Below are positions 31,651 to 43,800 of a stretch of DNA of 64,000 nt, in pieces (the first letter of the stretch is position 1; each line of letters opens with the position of its first letter). Under the pieces are notes generated by a model, which was not told the origin of the DNA, made no database searches, and worked only from the letters and a program-made list of their open reading frames with translations. The DNA is from Theristus sp. LFF4_11. Its lineage: Eukaryota > Nematoda > Chromadorea > Monhysterida > Xyalidae. The stretch is from positions 1 through 64,000 of the forward strand of contig JASANC010004997.1 of assembly GCA_030248135.1 (NCBI GenBank), in the 5' to 3' direction. The position numbers and the translations under genes were made by a program.

Positions 31651-34110
31651 TGCCGTTTGAGAACGATATTGCACGTAAACACAATGGTGCCACCGAACAA
31701 CAACGCGAAAGATTTCGTGCGAATTTCAGCAAAAGTGAGCGTTTTTTGACGATCTTTGTTTTTTTTAGTTTTCTGGTAGTCTGGTGGTGTTGAAAAATTC
31801 GTTATTTTAACAAGCTTTTTTTGTTGTTTGTCTCTTGATTACATCTACAGTGGGTTTGAATTTCTAGCACTGGTATTGCTGAGCATAGTTGTTCCAGAGC
31901 CGAGGGGTTGGGGGGGGGCGATATAGATGGCTTGAGCAAATTTTCCAGATAGATAGCTGGGCAAATTTTGGGCAAAAATTGGCTCATTTTATGACTTCAA
32001 AGATAAAATTTTTTAGATAGCTAGCTGAGAAATTTTTTTAGATAGATAATAGCTGAGCCGAAAAAACCTGTCTGATAGAGATAGCTTCGAAATTTTTTTT
32101 GCAGGGGGCGGGCCCCCCCCCTAGAACAACTATGTTGCTGAGTTTTCTGCTCACTCCTCAATTGGACACCCTATTGCAAAAAAATGTTGACGATCTTGAT
32201 ATTCTTTCCTAAATTTTCTCTCAGTTAATTTTATCCGGAGTCATGTTTCTTAGAAGCCAAAAACCGACCCGTGAAACCCTTGTGCAACATTTAGCAGAAC
32301 TAGCATTTGCTTTGAATGACTGCAAAAGAGTGTACGAATTTGAAATCCATTTTTTTCAAGTTTCATCAGGTTTTCTTCCGTTTTTCAACAGCGTCATTGC
32401 TCTATTGCCAAATATAGCGGTGTTTTTGTCAAATCAAATCTATCTCTTGCAAAGTCAATCTGTCATCACACCACGTGGGAATGCAGAAAAGTTTGTTTTC
32501 CGCACGGAATTTTACAGTATCTCAATTTCTCAATATTGTTACTCGTTGTTGCCAAACTGAATCATGTCTGAGTTTAAAAAAAATGCGCGTTTTGTTTACG
32601 TTTTCCCGCTGCGCGCGTTTATGTGTAAACGACAAAATAACAAATTTGCAGTCGTTTTGATTTCAGTTGACTGTTGACACGTGCGTAGAATTGCCGTTGT
32701 TATGCGTGGTTATGCAGGTGTGAACATGATTTTGATTGCAAACAAGTAAATTCAAATTCCTTTATTGTCGCTTGGTCATCTGTTATTCAAGGCTCCAATG
32801 CGAGCGTCTGCGGTGAATTGGGTTTCTTGGCCAACTTTGAAACGAGCATAAAAAATGACCGTCAACATTCATGGATTGGTTGGTTGTGATTGGTTGGTTG
32901 GAGCGCAAGCAATCAGTGAGCCGGATTTGATTGTGGGACTGAAGTTACAGCGTGCTGTGTGTTACAACCACACTCAAATACTTGTTTGTGATGTTTTCCA
33001 GAGAGTTTTGCCGAAACTATGATTTTATCTCTTGACACTGTTTCGTTTGCAAGTCAACGTTGGGTGATGACATGACACGAATGAACTGAAATGGGCATGT
33101 AATGAGAAAAATATTATGTCTTGGTGTTGTTGCAAAAGTCCTGTGTATTGGACTGTATGCACGTTTACAATTGGTATCACTACGGCTGTATGCAAGTTTT
33201 CGTATGTTTCATTCATGATTTATGGACGTAGTTTTGGTAGTTTTACAGTTAAAAGCAGTATGAAATCGAAGTAATTTGTGTCGGCGCGAGTTTGTTTGTT
33301 TAACGCGCCTTGCAGTGGGTCGAAGACGGGGTTTCAGAGATATGTTTGGTGCATTGTTGGTTTGCGGCGACGACGGAAAACAATCAAGATAACCGCTATC
33401 AACAGCTCTATGTTTTCGATCTTTCCAATCAAATTATCTGGCATACACCGATTTTCACATCAACAAACAAACAATTGGTTGTTCGGTGCTAGTTGGACAG
33501 CGAATTTCCAAACGTACGTACGTATATCATTGTCCTTCAATTGATTTTTCATCTGAGAGCACAAGTTTACCCCAGCTCGCAGACTTTCCGGCGCAATAAC
33601 TCAATAATGACCCATCCACGTTTCCTGCCTGTGTCTTGTTGTTCTGCCGAACTCATGTTGGTTGAAACGTGTGAGATTGGAAAAGCACAATTGTAAATTT
33701 ATGAGTTGACGCACATACGCTGGTTTGCCTATTATGTGGCGTTTTAGGGACGACAGGACAGAGACCCATTGAACTATTTACAATAGTAGATCAATGGGTA
33801 AATTGTTTGCTTTGTTCAAAGGTGCGCTTTTTTCTGTTTCTCGTCAATGCTCCGATTTGTATACACAAAGTGGAACGGAATGATTGTTTCATATTTGGAT
33901 TGTATATTTCGCGTTTTGGTTTGTGTTCGTGGCTGGGGTTGGTTGGCACTGTTTGAGCAAAATGAACAAACAATATTCAACGCAAAATGCTTATAGGAAC
34001 AGCGTTTCCGGGTTGTGTAAGCAGTGCAGTAAGCGGCTTTTTTATTTTGAAGAGCCCAGAGACGCTCGGGAACAGTTTCGCGCCAAATTCGAGGCTGTTT
34101 TTAGCAAATA
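31651..34110 (+). other. Scattered exon-like segments, gene not recognised
   Basis: Three or four pieces look coding and have splice-like edges, but I could not chain them. 31651-31731 runs from an ATG (MPFENDIARKHNGATEQQRE) to a GTGAGC donor. 32226-32330 follows CTCTCAG and ends before GTGTAC (RETLVQHLAELAFALNDCKR). 33316-33491 follows TTGCAG (QQLYVFDLSNQIIWHTPIF). About 34030-34110 contains EPRDAREQFRAKFEAVFSK. They may be 5' exons of the TBC1D25-like gene, a separate small gene, or chance. A hAT-like MITE lies among them. Confidence 0.3.
31884..32134. mobile_element. hAT-like MITE, perfect 8-bp target duplication (copy 3)
   Basis: A short 251-bp member with CATAGTTGTTCC and GAACAACTATG ends, flanked on both sides by TTGCTGAG. 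The interior is deleted relative to the 464-470 bp copies but keeps the GATAGATAGCTGG motif. Confidence 0.9.
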
Positions 34111-34878
34111 TATTGTGTGTGCACACCTGTGGATTGTATTTTATTCAGAGGGATGGAAAAGCGGTCGCTGTACGAAAAGCGGGTCTCCTTTGCACTATTT
34201 TGGAAGAACCAGATTGATAGATGCTTGAAATAATGAATTGGATTTTTCAGAGAATTCTTTTTGTGCAAATCTGGGCGTTGGAGTATTTTTGTTCGAAAAA
34301 ATTGACATAATTCTCGCAGTGCTGCACACACAGCCTTGAGTTCTTTAGTCAGCAAATCAAAACGGTTCTGGAATCGGACAACAAAAATGTTCGGACATTC
34401 GAAACATTGACAACTAACAATTATTGGCACGCAAATAGATATCAGATAATCACTGTTATTGCTTATTGTTTGTTGTGCAGGCGCAATAAACACAATAAAC
34501 AATGCTAGTATATGCGAACATAATTATCATTTCACGGCGTATTTTATTTCAATTTTCACGACCTTTTCATATTTGCGCGGGCGCGTGTGTGTCTGCCACA
34601 CTCTCATGGGAGATGAACAGCGTTTCGGGTTTCGGAGGAATTTTTCGGCTCCATTAGTGATTATTCGTTGTGCTTATTGCTATTGCGGCCGCGGGGCGTG
34701 GTGTTACAACGACGACGTTTGGTGTGACAATGGAAGACATGGATGAGCTAGGAAAATACACTGCAATCGAATGTGACGGGATGAAATACGTGAAATTTGC
34801 TTGTATTATGGAAGCGAATTGACTTGGAATGGACAATAAAAAATGAAAACCGAAAAAAAAAACTGAAAAATGTTTCAG

Positions 34879-37800
34879 AAATACGACGACACGCGCACGC
34901 ACCTGGACACGAAACGATTCAGCATTGATCCGAGCTTAACGAATTATGCGGTGCTCAGGGAGCTCATTGGCAAGGCATTCCAGATTGAAAGGTGCGCGAT
35001 GAAAAGTGGACACAAAGTAAAAGGATGGATCAAACCAATGTTTGTGTCCGTATAAATCTGTCAATTGACAGACAATAATGAAAATGGAGCAGCACTGATT
35101 GGTATCGTTGGTTGCGCTTTCCCTGTAGCGAATTGTTCTGTTTTTTGTTGTTGATATTTCTGATTCTCAATTCGGCAGCTTTAACTAGTCATCCTATTTC
35201 CAGCGATTTCGTCATCTCGTATCTGATGCCGAAAATCGACCCGTCTGAGGATGACCGCTACTTGCCGATGTTATCTGACTGGGATCTTAATGCGGCTGTG
35301 TACGCCGCCTCGAATCCGTTGCTGGAACTGAAAGTCGACGAAAAACCGGTGGACAAAAGTTCGTATGTGATGTCGGTTTTCAGGTTCTTGCTTTTCAGTT
35401 TTCTATAGCCTGGTCAGTGTTCGCACTCTTTTTGTATTTGTTCACGGATGAGCATGGGACTGGTTAGGTAAACCTACTTTTGGGTATAATAGTCGTATAT
35501 CGACCAATCAGGAAGCTACAGTCGAACTTTAAATTATAGACAATCAGCTGATTGGTTGATGGTCACGTGATGCTAGCTATCTATGCAGGACTGACTGCGC
35601 CACCGCAGTAATGCCTGTCTGCACAGAAAGCATGTATCACGTGATCACCAACCAATCAGTTGAGTGCCTATAATTTCGAGTTCCACTGTGAATTTTTCCA
35701 ATAATTTTTATCTTGATATCTTTTTGTAAGAATTGTAAATGTTAGTGTGTGGTGAAAAACACCAAAAAACCGGTGTTCTTCAGTTTACGACGAATGGGAC
35801 ATCATCGACGACAGCGACGTCCTGCTGATGCTGCAGACGGCCAATCAGCAGCAGCAGCAACAGGAGCAACTGCAGAAGGCGCTACAGACGAACAGCCAAT
35901 CGCGCGGCTCCTCGCAGCCTCCGTCGTCGTCCTCGGAGTACGGCGGTCAAAAGCCGCCCGATTCGTCGGCGTCGCGGGCGAAAGCGTTCGCGGGCAGAGT
36001 GGCTGCGGGCCTGCCGAAGTACCTGCCCGCAGTCGACACGATCGTCGGCAGGAGTGGTGAGTTTTTGATGGCGGATTATTGTATCGGTGTTTTGTTTCTT
36101 GTCCTGCAGCGATATCGCTGGTTTTTTTCTGTTGCACACTGAAATGGCATGCGTTTCTTCAATCATGTTCACGCCTATAAGGACGATTTCAGTAGCATAC
36201 ACGCTTTTCGCGTGCCAGGACCAGCAACAATCTGCAAAAAATAGCGTATTCTTGATTGATTGGACATTTAACGGGAGCTACCAATGAGTTGCGTCTCACA
36301 GCTTCGTGTAAAAAATGAGTTTCTGGGGAAAAATGAGAATTGCACGATCGCTCGCAGGCACGAACAACGGCGAGCGCCATCCGAAGCAGCCGCCGCTGGA
36401 CGACGCCGAATGGAGGACGCTGCTTGACGCCGAAGGTCGTCTGTTGTCGCAGCGGCAGCTCCGACTGTCCGTGTTCCAGCGCGGCGTCGCGCCCAGTCTG
36501 CGACCGGTCGTTTGGCGGCATCTCCTGAATGTCTACCCGAAGGAGTTGACCGGTTCGACTGTGTTTTGGGCCGGTTTTGGGTGTTTTATGGTCATCTGTT
36601 GAATTTGGCCCATTTTTGGGTAAGGGTGTTTTTGGACCGTTTTGTGTTGTGAGGCGTTTTTGTGCTTCTTGGGATTACTGGGTTGGGTGGCTGCATTTGC
36701 ATTGTGGTGTTTGAAGAAAGTCGTTTTTTTTTATTTTGAACCATTCTCCCGACTCCACCTTTCCTTGATCAATTGCGTTTATTACAAGAAAAACTATTAT
36801 GTTATTTTATTTATTCAGTTTAGTTTTTTTTAATTTGGTTTAGTTCGACATTTTTTTGGTGGCAAGAATTTCGTTTTTTTCCGAACATTCCAGGTGAACA
36901 ACGAATCGCGTACACGAAACAGCTGGGCGACCGATACGGCGAGTTGAAGCAGTGCTGGCAGAGTCGACTGAGGTGCGGCCGCAGCACGGAGGAGCTGCGG
37001 TTGATCGCAAACGCCGTACGAAAGGATGTGGTCGGTTTTTGATTTGGGGTTGTGGGGCGAAAATGAGCCCAATTTTGGTGGTCTGTATTACCTTGCGTAC
37101 TGATGTCCCGGCATGCGTACACAATGAAGGTCGCTTCACGTTTTTTTCATGATTAATAATCAAATTTTACGCATATAAAACTAATACCATATAATCAGTT
37201 TTGTACCATATCCGTATACACCTACAGTATGGCCGAATAAATGAGGCAGTTCATCAAGGCGGGATCAGCCGCAGACTAGGAGTTGTCTTTTTCAAAAAAG
37301 CCAACGTAATTCTCAATCATGTGTACAAGGGATAAAGAATGAATAGAATAGCGCGGATAATCCATTAGTTTAAAAAACGGGTCAAATTTGGCACACAATT
37401 CAGTTTCTGAACGTCTTTTTTCTTTCATTTAAAATTCGCGCGCTCCTTGCACCCTGAAAAAAGCTGCCATGTTTAACCGGCCATACCGTAAAAATTTGGT
37501 CATACACCTAAAATTTTGCAGCTAGGCAGATGTATACACCTTAGTTCTTCACTAAAATCTCGTGTAGCCAAACAATATGCTGAATCTGAACTCGAAAGTT
37601 TCGAGCGGTTTAGCACTTGACAGTTTGATTTGAATTTGAATTTAGAACGATTGGTAGAATGCAAAACACGCGCCGCATGTTTGTATTGATGTACTGATAC
37701 ACCACGACACGAACAGACCATCCATCAAATAGCGCTACTTGGATAAACTTCTGGACTACGTTAGTTTTCGACAGTTCTTCGCTTTATAGATGTAGTTTTC

Positions 37801-40800
37801 ATTACTCTTTTGAAGTAACTCCTTCAACAACTGGAACAAAGCGTAGTTTAAAAGTAGCGAGCCCAGAAGAGAAGTTTGCTTTAGTCTGGTGTACTTGGTA
37901 TTTCCAACACTTCAATTTTAGCATTCACTACAGAATATGCTGTTTGACTTTTCGACTAAAAGCTGTCTTCTTGAAGAAAACTCTTGTTGTTGTTGGATTA
38001 GCACACTTTTGTGTCGCCTACAAGTGTTTTAATGGAAAATGAATTGACCCATCCGTACGGAAAAGTACCATAAGAACAAGAAGTCTTAAGTGTTAATACT
38101 TGAGAACAATAACAGATCGTAAAAATTTATTTTGTTGGGGTTTTATCTATTTCGTTGTTATTGACATTTCAGTGCTGTCGCCCTGTTGTGTTGTCTTTGT
38201 GTCTTGTTTTCACATTTTCGTAGTCGCCACGTGGGTCTTTGGGCTCACTGGGTTGGCTGTACGTTCATTCATTATGTGCACAGAAAACAAAATTACTATC
38301 ACCATCTAAAATCATTGTTGATTTGTTGCGAAACGATAACGCACAAAAATTGACACGCATTTTTTCGGATTAGCGTTTGGAAGTTTTCGATTTCAATGTT
38401 GGTGCGAAAGTAAACAAATAGTGGTGACACAGTTTATTTGGGCAAGCAGCCAGTTGATTGGCCGCACCTGAATTCAGACATGCTTTTTGGTCGCCCGTAG
38501 TTGATGTGGCCAATCAGTAAGTAGCGTGAAATTTTGCCATTTCCAATCAAGTGTATACAAGGTATTACAAAAACCAAGAGTTAGCATCTTGTAACAAATC
38601 GAAGTGGATTTTTATCTGGGCTGTTGCTTCGTTACGCCCCGCCTGGGCCGGGTGTGTAAATAGTGCAAAATGTAGAGACACTGCCGTGTAATGATGGCGA
38701 AAACACACCGTCTCGGGTTGTAATGGATGGTGTTATTATGGGATTCAGATTCAGTGAGATGGGAATTACTTGGAGGGGATTTTGTTGAATCAAAAACCGG
38801 GTACCTGAGAAACGAAAAGTTTACCGAAGGCGTTTTGAGGGTTTGAAAAAAGGTGTAGACCAATGATTAGTAAGAGCGAGACTGGAATTTATTACGCTCT
38901 GATAAATGTGATGAAAATTCAAGAGAGACATTACTTCAGACAGACGTAATTGGATCATCAGGAACAAAACCTCTGTGATTTTTAAAGGTTATAAACCAAC
39001 GACTGTCCATTTCATCTAATTATTATCAAAGATTCAAAATATAGGTTGTGCGACGCGTTTGCAGACGTGGATGGGAAACCAGTTTCAATCTTAATGTGGC
39101 ATTCAAAAAACAGCCTGGATGACCTGGCCTGGCCCAATTTCGGAGACTCGGATCACTGCCACTTTTGAATTCCCGCGTCGGGCTTGCAACTGCGTACCTA
39201 TCTATGTGCGCATTGAGTCTCGGGACCAAAATAAATTTAATGACACTTGACATTGATTTCAGATCCGCACCGACCGCCTGCAGCCGTTCTACGGCGGTGA
39301 CGAGAACTCGAATGCGAATCTGTTGGCGCTGTTCAACGTGCTGACCACGTACGCGCTGTGCCACCCTGACGTCACCTATTGCCAGGGCATGTCCGACCTC
39401 TGCAGTCCGCTGCTGTTCGTCCTGCGCGATGAGGCGCAGGTAAATGGCTGTTTGCGGTTTCGCCAGGTTTCGCATACCGCGGTGCCCCCTGGCTCGTCAG
39501 TACGACGGACACCAGGCAGAACTGCCGAAGGTGTTTTACCACAGACTGGGTAAAACATGATTTATGATTTATGAACATATAAACATTTATGATCTGGGTA
39601 AAACATCAGCGAGCCTAGAAAGTGCGCGACTAGCTTGTTCTATTTGTTCATCATCAGTGCGACGGTCTTTTGTACCGTGGTGCGGACACCTGTAAAACGG
39701 TGCATGTTGCGGCGGCAGTGCGGTGGCCTGGCGGAGTCTGTCGTGCACAGCAAGCATGTACCACGTGGTCACCAAGCAATCAGCCAATAGCTTTATAATT
39801 TCGAGTTCGACTGTACATCCCATTTCTATGATTCCACCAATCGCAGGCGTACGTCGCGTTCTGCGCGCTGATGCGACGCGCACGAACGAATTTCTCGTGC
39901 GACGGTCGTTCGATGACGCGAAAGTTCCAGCATTTGGCGTTACTGTTGCAGTTCTATGATCCGGTGCTGTTCGAGTACCTGAAGGAGATCCACGCCGAGG
40001 ATCTGTTGTTTGCGTATAGGTCGGTCTCGGTTCGGTGCTTTTTATGTCGGCTGAGAGGTTCTACGGGTTGCGATTGATTTTGTGAACCATGACCGTGTTT
40101 GCTCCGGAGTCCGGAATGAAGTGTAGTTTAAAATGAAGTTTAAAAAAACACGTTTTACGTTATTTTCCTTGCGAATAGACGCCATAAATTGCAAGTTATC
40201 CTTTTTCGTCAGCTCTGACTGAGGAAGCTAAAGTCCGTTTTTTGCTTCACGAGTAAGATACACCAAAAGAAATTCGACAGCTCATTTCAGATGGCTGCTA
40301 CTGGAACTGAAGCGTGAGTTCACATTCACGGACAGCCTCCGAGTGCTGGAGGTGATGTGGGCGTCGTTGCCGCCCGATCCGCCCGAGCGGCTGTTGCCGG
40401 TGTTCGAGGTGGATCTGTGCGACTGTTCGGTGAGTGCGGCACGGTTCACCGTCACCACCAGCTGTTGTGCGATTGTGGCAATCGGTTTTGATTTCGGGAT
40501 TGATTTACTGTTGCAGATTTGATATTTGCATGATTTCCTCTCGAGTTGAGGACAAAAATCTCATCGAGATCTCAGAAATTAGTGTTCACCCCGAGAAAGC
40601 CACGAGTAAAAAACATTATTTTTAGACAGAAAAAAAAGATTTTTTTTTCTGCGCCTGCCAACGAATCGGACGCATACACCATTTTCAGGCGATGCCGTTC
40701 TCGCCATCTCTGCTGCATCTGCCGTCAACACGCGCCGTCCGTCTGATGACGTTCATGACGTCGGCCGCCAACGACACGCGCAACCAGGAGACACACAATT

Positions 40801-43800
40801 CAATGGTCGATGATGCGAAACGTGACAACGGAGAGGACGTTGGCGTTGGCGGTGGCGACGTGGAAGACGGTGGTGACGTGGAGCACGAGCACGATGAGAC
40901 GAACGAGAATGTGGAGCCGGAGGACGATGACGACTCGTCGTCGTGTTCGTCCGTTGACGACGACCAGACGATGGGATCGACGCTGTTTGATTTCTCGATT
41001 GGTTCGTCGTGGTGGTTGTTTTTGTTGGTTTCTGCGGCTAACGCTCATTCACTCACGTTAGGATTCGTGAGCGTACAGTCGTGACATGTGAAAATTATGG
41101 TGAAACACGCATTCTAAGGCCATACGTTACAGCACCAGCTGTATTTTAGTACTGCACCATTGATGTTGGCGTGTCTGTGTATGAACGGTGTCGGCATGCG
41201 CGAATGAGCCAATTATCTTTGAGCTCGCCAAAACCGAAACCACCGACCCGGTTTTGGCGGAACAGCTAATGTCGGTGTATCTGTAATCTGTGTATCATCG
41301 CCATATTCACTTATGGTCCTCAACAAAGCTGAACTTTTTTTATACAGGCTCACCACCGTGCCCCACCGAAGAGCAGTCCGCACCAGCAGCGCAGCACAAC
41401 CGACGTCTCTCGAGCACCCGCACCCTGATCGAGGGCTCCGGCTCCGTGGACCTGTCCAGCCCATCAACTCCGATCGCAGTCGGAACCCTCTCGTCGCCCG
41501 TGAAAAGGGTCTCCTCAAAAATGCCCATTCTCAACAACCAATCAGCGACGAGCACGGGTGAGCACGGCGACGCCATGTGGCCGACACGCGAAACACTCGA
41601 CACCGATGTGCATTCACCACTTGCACGAAGCTGCCCGGGACAGTTGAACAATGGACTCTGTCACGCGACCTTGATCAGGCATTTGCTGCTCGACGAGACC
41701 AGACTTGCGAATACGAAACGCATGAATAATGGTTGGTTGCTTGGAGGGGTGTTCTTGGAGGGGTGTTTTTTGTGGCTGGTTTTGTTTTGACATTTTTTTT
41801 GTTTTGGTCGATTAGCTAGCAAAGTGAAACTTTGTTTAGCCAGATGCAATGCATGGAGAAAATCAGTTCTGATAGAGCAAAATCATCCACTCATTTCGCA
41901 GTCCGCTCACTGATTGACCGCATCTGTACGATGCAGCCATTCAGTGTGCTGGCTTGTTATTACCGAAGAAAACAGAGCACCCGTTCCTTGGTTCCTTCTG
42001 CAACAAGATCGACTTCATTTATCCAAAAAAACCGTTTCGTTCCCACTCTTCACAGCAGCGGCAGCCGACCAGCAAACAGCGACATGCTCCGTCGCTCACC
42101 ACCACGTCGACGAGTGCGTGACGTCATCCTTGTGTTCGCATGGTCTCCTGGCGGACGCTGCCACGCTCCGTGACGCCACCGCAGGCGACACTGCTGGCGG
42201 TGGCGGTGTGCTCAGACGGAGGCACACGGAGAACGCGCTGTTGCCGACGGTGCTGCTGGGTGAACGCGAACGCGAGGACGATCACGCAACGGCTGCTATT
42301 GAGCAGGCGCACTGTGGTGAGTTACTAGAATTGGCTTGCGTCACGGTGAGGTCAGGAGACCGACTTTTGCAGTGGTCTTAGGCTTCACAGTGTGGTGCAA
42401 AACAACATGCTTAAAGAACACATGTGTAGCCGACACGTGTGATTGATTGATTCGGCGCGTGTTTTCGTGGGGCGTTCTTGCATTGATCAAACCATCACAA
42501 GGCCGTTGCGCACCCAAAGAGAGTTTATCCACTGATTTTGTTTTGTGGAAAAACATGAAACTCCCATAAAATTGTGGCACATGTTTCACGTTTCAACCGG
42601 TTTCATCAGCGCTTCTCTCTCAGACTGCGCCAGTACACCGATGCCAGTGCACCGACTCGACCTGTACGATGACGTCATCGGTGGACGGCACATCAAACCG
42701 TCGCGCGAGGAGGTGGTCGCTGACGCTGCGACGGTGTTGTCGTCGCAGCAGAGCGATGCGGCACGGACGAACGCGCCACAGCAGAACGCTCTCGATGGGG
42801 GCGGCAAGGTTGGCCAGGACTTGCTGAACACACCGACTGCGCCGAGTGGAGAACAGATGTCGACGGTGAATTGAGTTTGCGCTATGGGTGGTTTTTGTTC
42901 TCGTTCTTGATGGGTCGTTTTTGTTCATTTGTTGCTTGCGGTGCCCCCCACTGATTGTTGCAACTTGCAACCAATCGCAGATTTTTAACAAATCCATTAA
43001 GGCCCGTTCATACTGACGTACGCTGACGTCTCCATGAACGGCAGTATGCAATAACGCGAGACCTGACATGACGTGACGTGCCGTACATGCATACACGTCT
43101 GTGTGAACGGAAGTATGCTGAAACACAAGACCTGATGTGACGTGACGTGCGTGCCGTGTACGCAATACGCATACGTCAGTATGAACGGGCCTTTAGAAAC
43201 CATCGCAGTGGATTTGTTGAATGAATTGTCTGAATTCACCATAAAGAGTAATTGTCTGAATTCGCCACAATGTCTGACTTTTTCTGAGTTCCTTAATCCT
43301 AACAAATAAACAACTTGATTTTGATATTCAAAATTTTTTTCCAGAATCCTTGAAACAAAATTCAAAATTTGATTTTTTTTCTGTCTGTTCCAGAGCCACG
43401 AGTCACCGGTGCCGCTGGCGAACGAGGCTGCGGGCGTGTTCACGGCCGAGTCGAGTAGCGCGAGTCCGGGCGAGCTGACGTTGAACGACATTTACGACAT
43501 TTGCGTCGCGCAGGTCTCCGACGAGCGACACAGCGCTCACCGGCGCTCCGTCACGTCGACGTCGTCGCCACGTAGCCGCAACGTCTCCGGTGACCCGTTG
43601 AACGCCAGTGTTAGTGTCTCCGTCTCGGTCTCTGTTTGTGTTTTTGGCAGAAATTTGGTTTTCGTGAGCGATTTCGCTGTTTTGAAAATTGAAATACACA
43701 ACCGGTCGATTTGAAGATGGTCTTGTGGCCAAACACGCCAAACGACGCTGTCATTTGTTCGCAGCGTACAAAACGCAAACTGTCGCGAAGACGACGCTGT

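Noticed and set aside
34731..34790. ATG with MEDMDELGKYTAIECDG as the first TBC1D25 exon
   Set aside because: A possible GTGAAA donor gives the right phase, but the peptide lacks the basic beta-strand expected before FSIDP, so the start was left open.
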